Shown in pieces: positions 63,979 to 64,000 of a stretch of DNA of 64,000 nt (position 1 is the first letter of the stretch; every line of letters begins with the position of its first letter). The stretch is from Psoroptes ovis (Eukaryota; Arthropoda; Arachnida; Sarcoptiformes; Psoroptidae), in the NCBI GenBank assembly GCA_002943765.1, contig PQWQ01000021.1, forward strand, positions 806,001-870,000, written 5' to 3'. The translations under genes and the position numbers were made by a program. The notes below the pieces were generated by a model that ran no database searches, was not told the origin of the DNA, and saw only the letters and a program-made list of their open reading frames with translations.

Positions 63979-64000
63979 TATTTTGAAATTTTCAAATTTT

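Larger units (their letters stand above)
61068..64000. other. non-coding stretch at the right end
   Basis: No supported gene. Contents are CAGCAT/CAT repeats (61327-61400), GGAAATTTTCC-type blocks (61700-61760, 62010-62045, 62170-62245), two copies of the TATGAATG motif (about 62133 and 62496), small AAAGGTATATACCTTT-like palindromes (63035-63090), a foldback element (63534-63652) and one hairpin element (63899-63978). Confidence 0.5.

Noticed and set aside
1..64000. tRNA or rRNA genes
   Set aside because: No cloverleaf with a GTTCRANNC arm and no rRNA-like conserved block was recognised by eye; a covariance-model scan would be decisive.

Overview
The window is eukaryotic nuclear DNA: AT-rich, full of microsatellites, spliced, and rich in Ser/Asn/His/Gln-repeat coding. 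The style fits a small arthropod, most likely an acariform (astigmatid-like) mite. That assignment rests on composition and protein style, not on a marker gene.

Layout. (1) 1-434 is host DNA. (2) 435-6744 is a complete Ty1/copia-type LTR retrotransposon with 122-bp LTRs differing at one position, a 5-bp TCATT target duplication, an initiator-Met tRNA primer site and an uninterrupted 1252-codon Gag-Pol frame. Its untranslated leader carries a second complete transposon (597-2737): a Tc4/Tc5-like DNA element with 163-bp inverted repeats, a 510-aa DDE/D transposase on the minus strand, and insertion into a CTTAG site with TTA duplication. (3) 6745-19517 is non-coding and packed with short repeats. 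(4) 19518-35284 (+) is a PIM-family Ser/Thr kinase gene. Its shared kinase exons (27715-27821, 27962-28373, 34731-35284) can be spliced in phase either to a long low-complexity first exon (19518-20775; 776 aa total) or to a short first exon (27402-27498; 389 aa total) that has its own TATA box. Introns 1 and 3 are over 6 kb each and full of repeats. (5) 35285-58837 is about 23.5 kb with no convincing gene. (6) 58838-61067 holds two minus-strand genes: a small secreted His/Gln/Gly-rich protein and an unrecognised 502-aa secreted or membrane glycoprotein. (7) 61068-64000 is non-coding.

The dominant signal is a very dense population of tiny hairpin elements. I find 48 copies in 64 kb of a palindromic, mariner-like element that starts TTAGGTTGTCC and ends GGACAACCTAA. 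Most are 79-84 bp and flanked by TA. They fall into at least three sequence subfamilies sharing ends and length, plus degenerate relatives. They sit in introns and intergenic DNA, never in an exon I can define, and two are nested inside hAT-like elements. Other mini-elements coexist: a 150-bp TTAA-flanked (piggyBac-like) family in three copies, a 67-bp TTAA hairpin, a 90-bp CCGATATG hairpin and a 119-bp CAGGG foldback. A separate unexplained signal is a dispersed motif of about 23 nt (GTWAC, a short variable gap, then ATWTATGAATGRCCC), found in both orientations and concentrated in and around the kinase gene.

No tRNA, rRNA or CRISPR feature was recognised.
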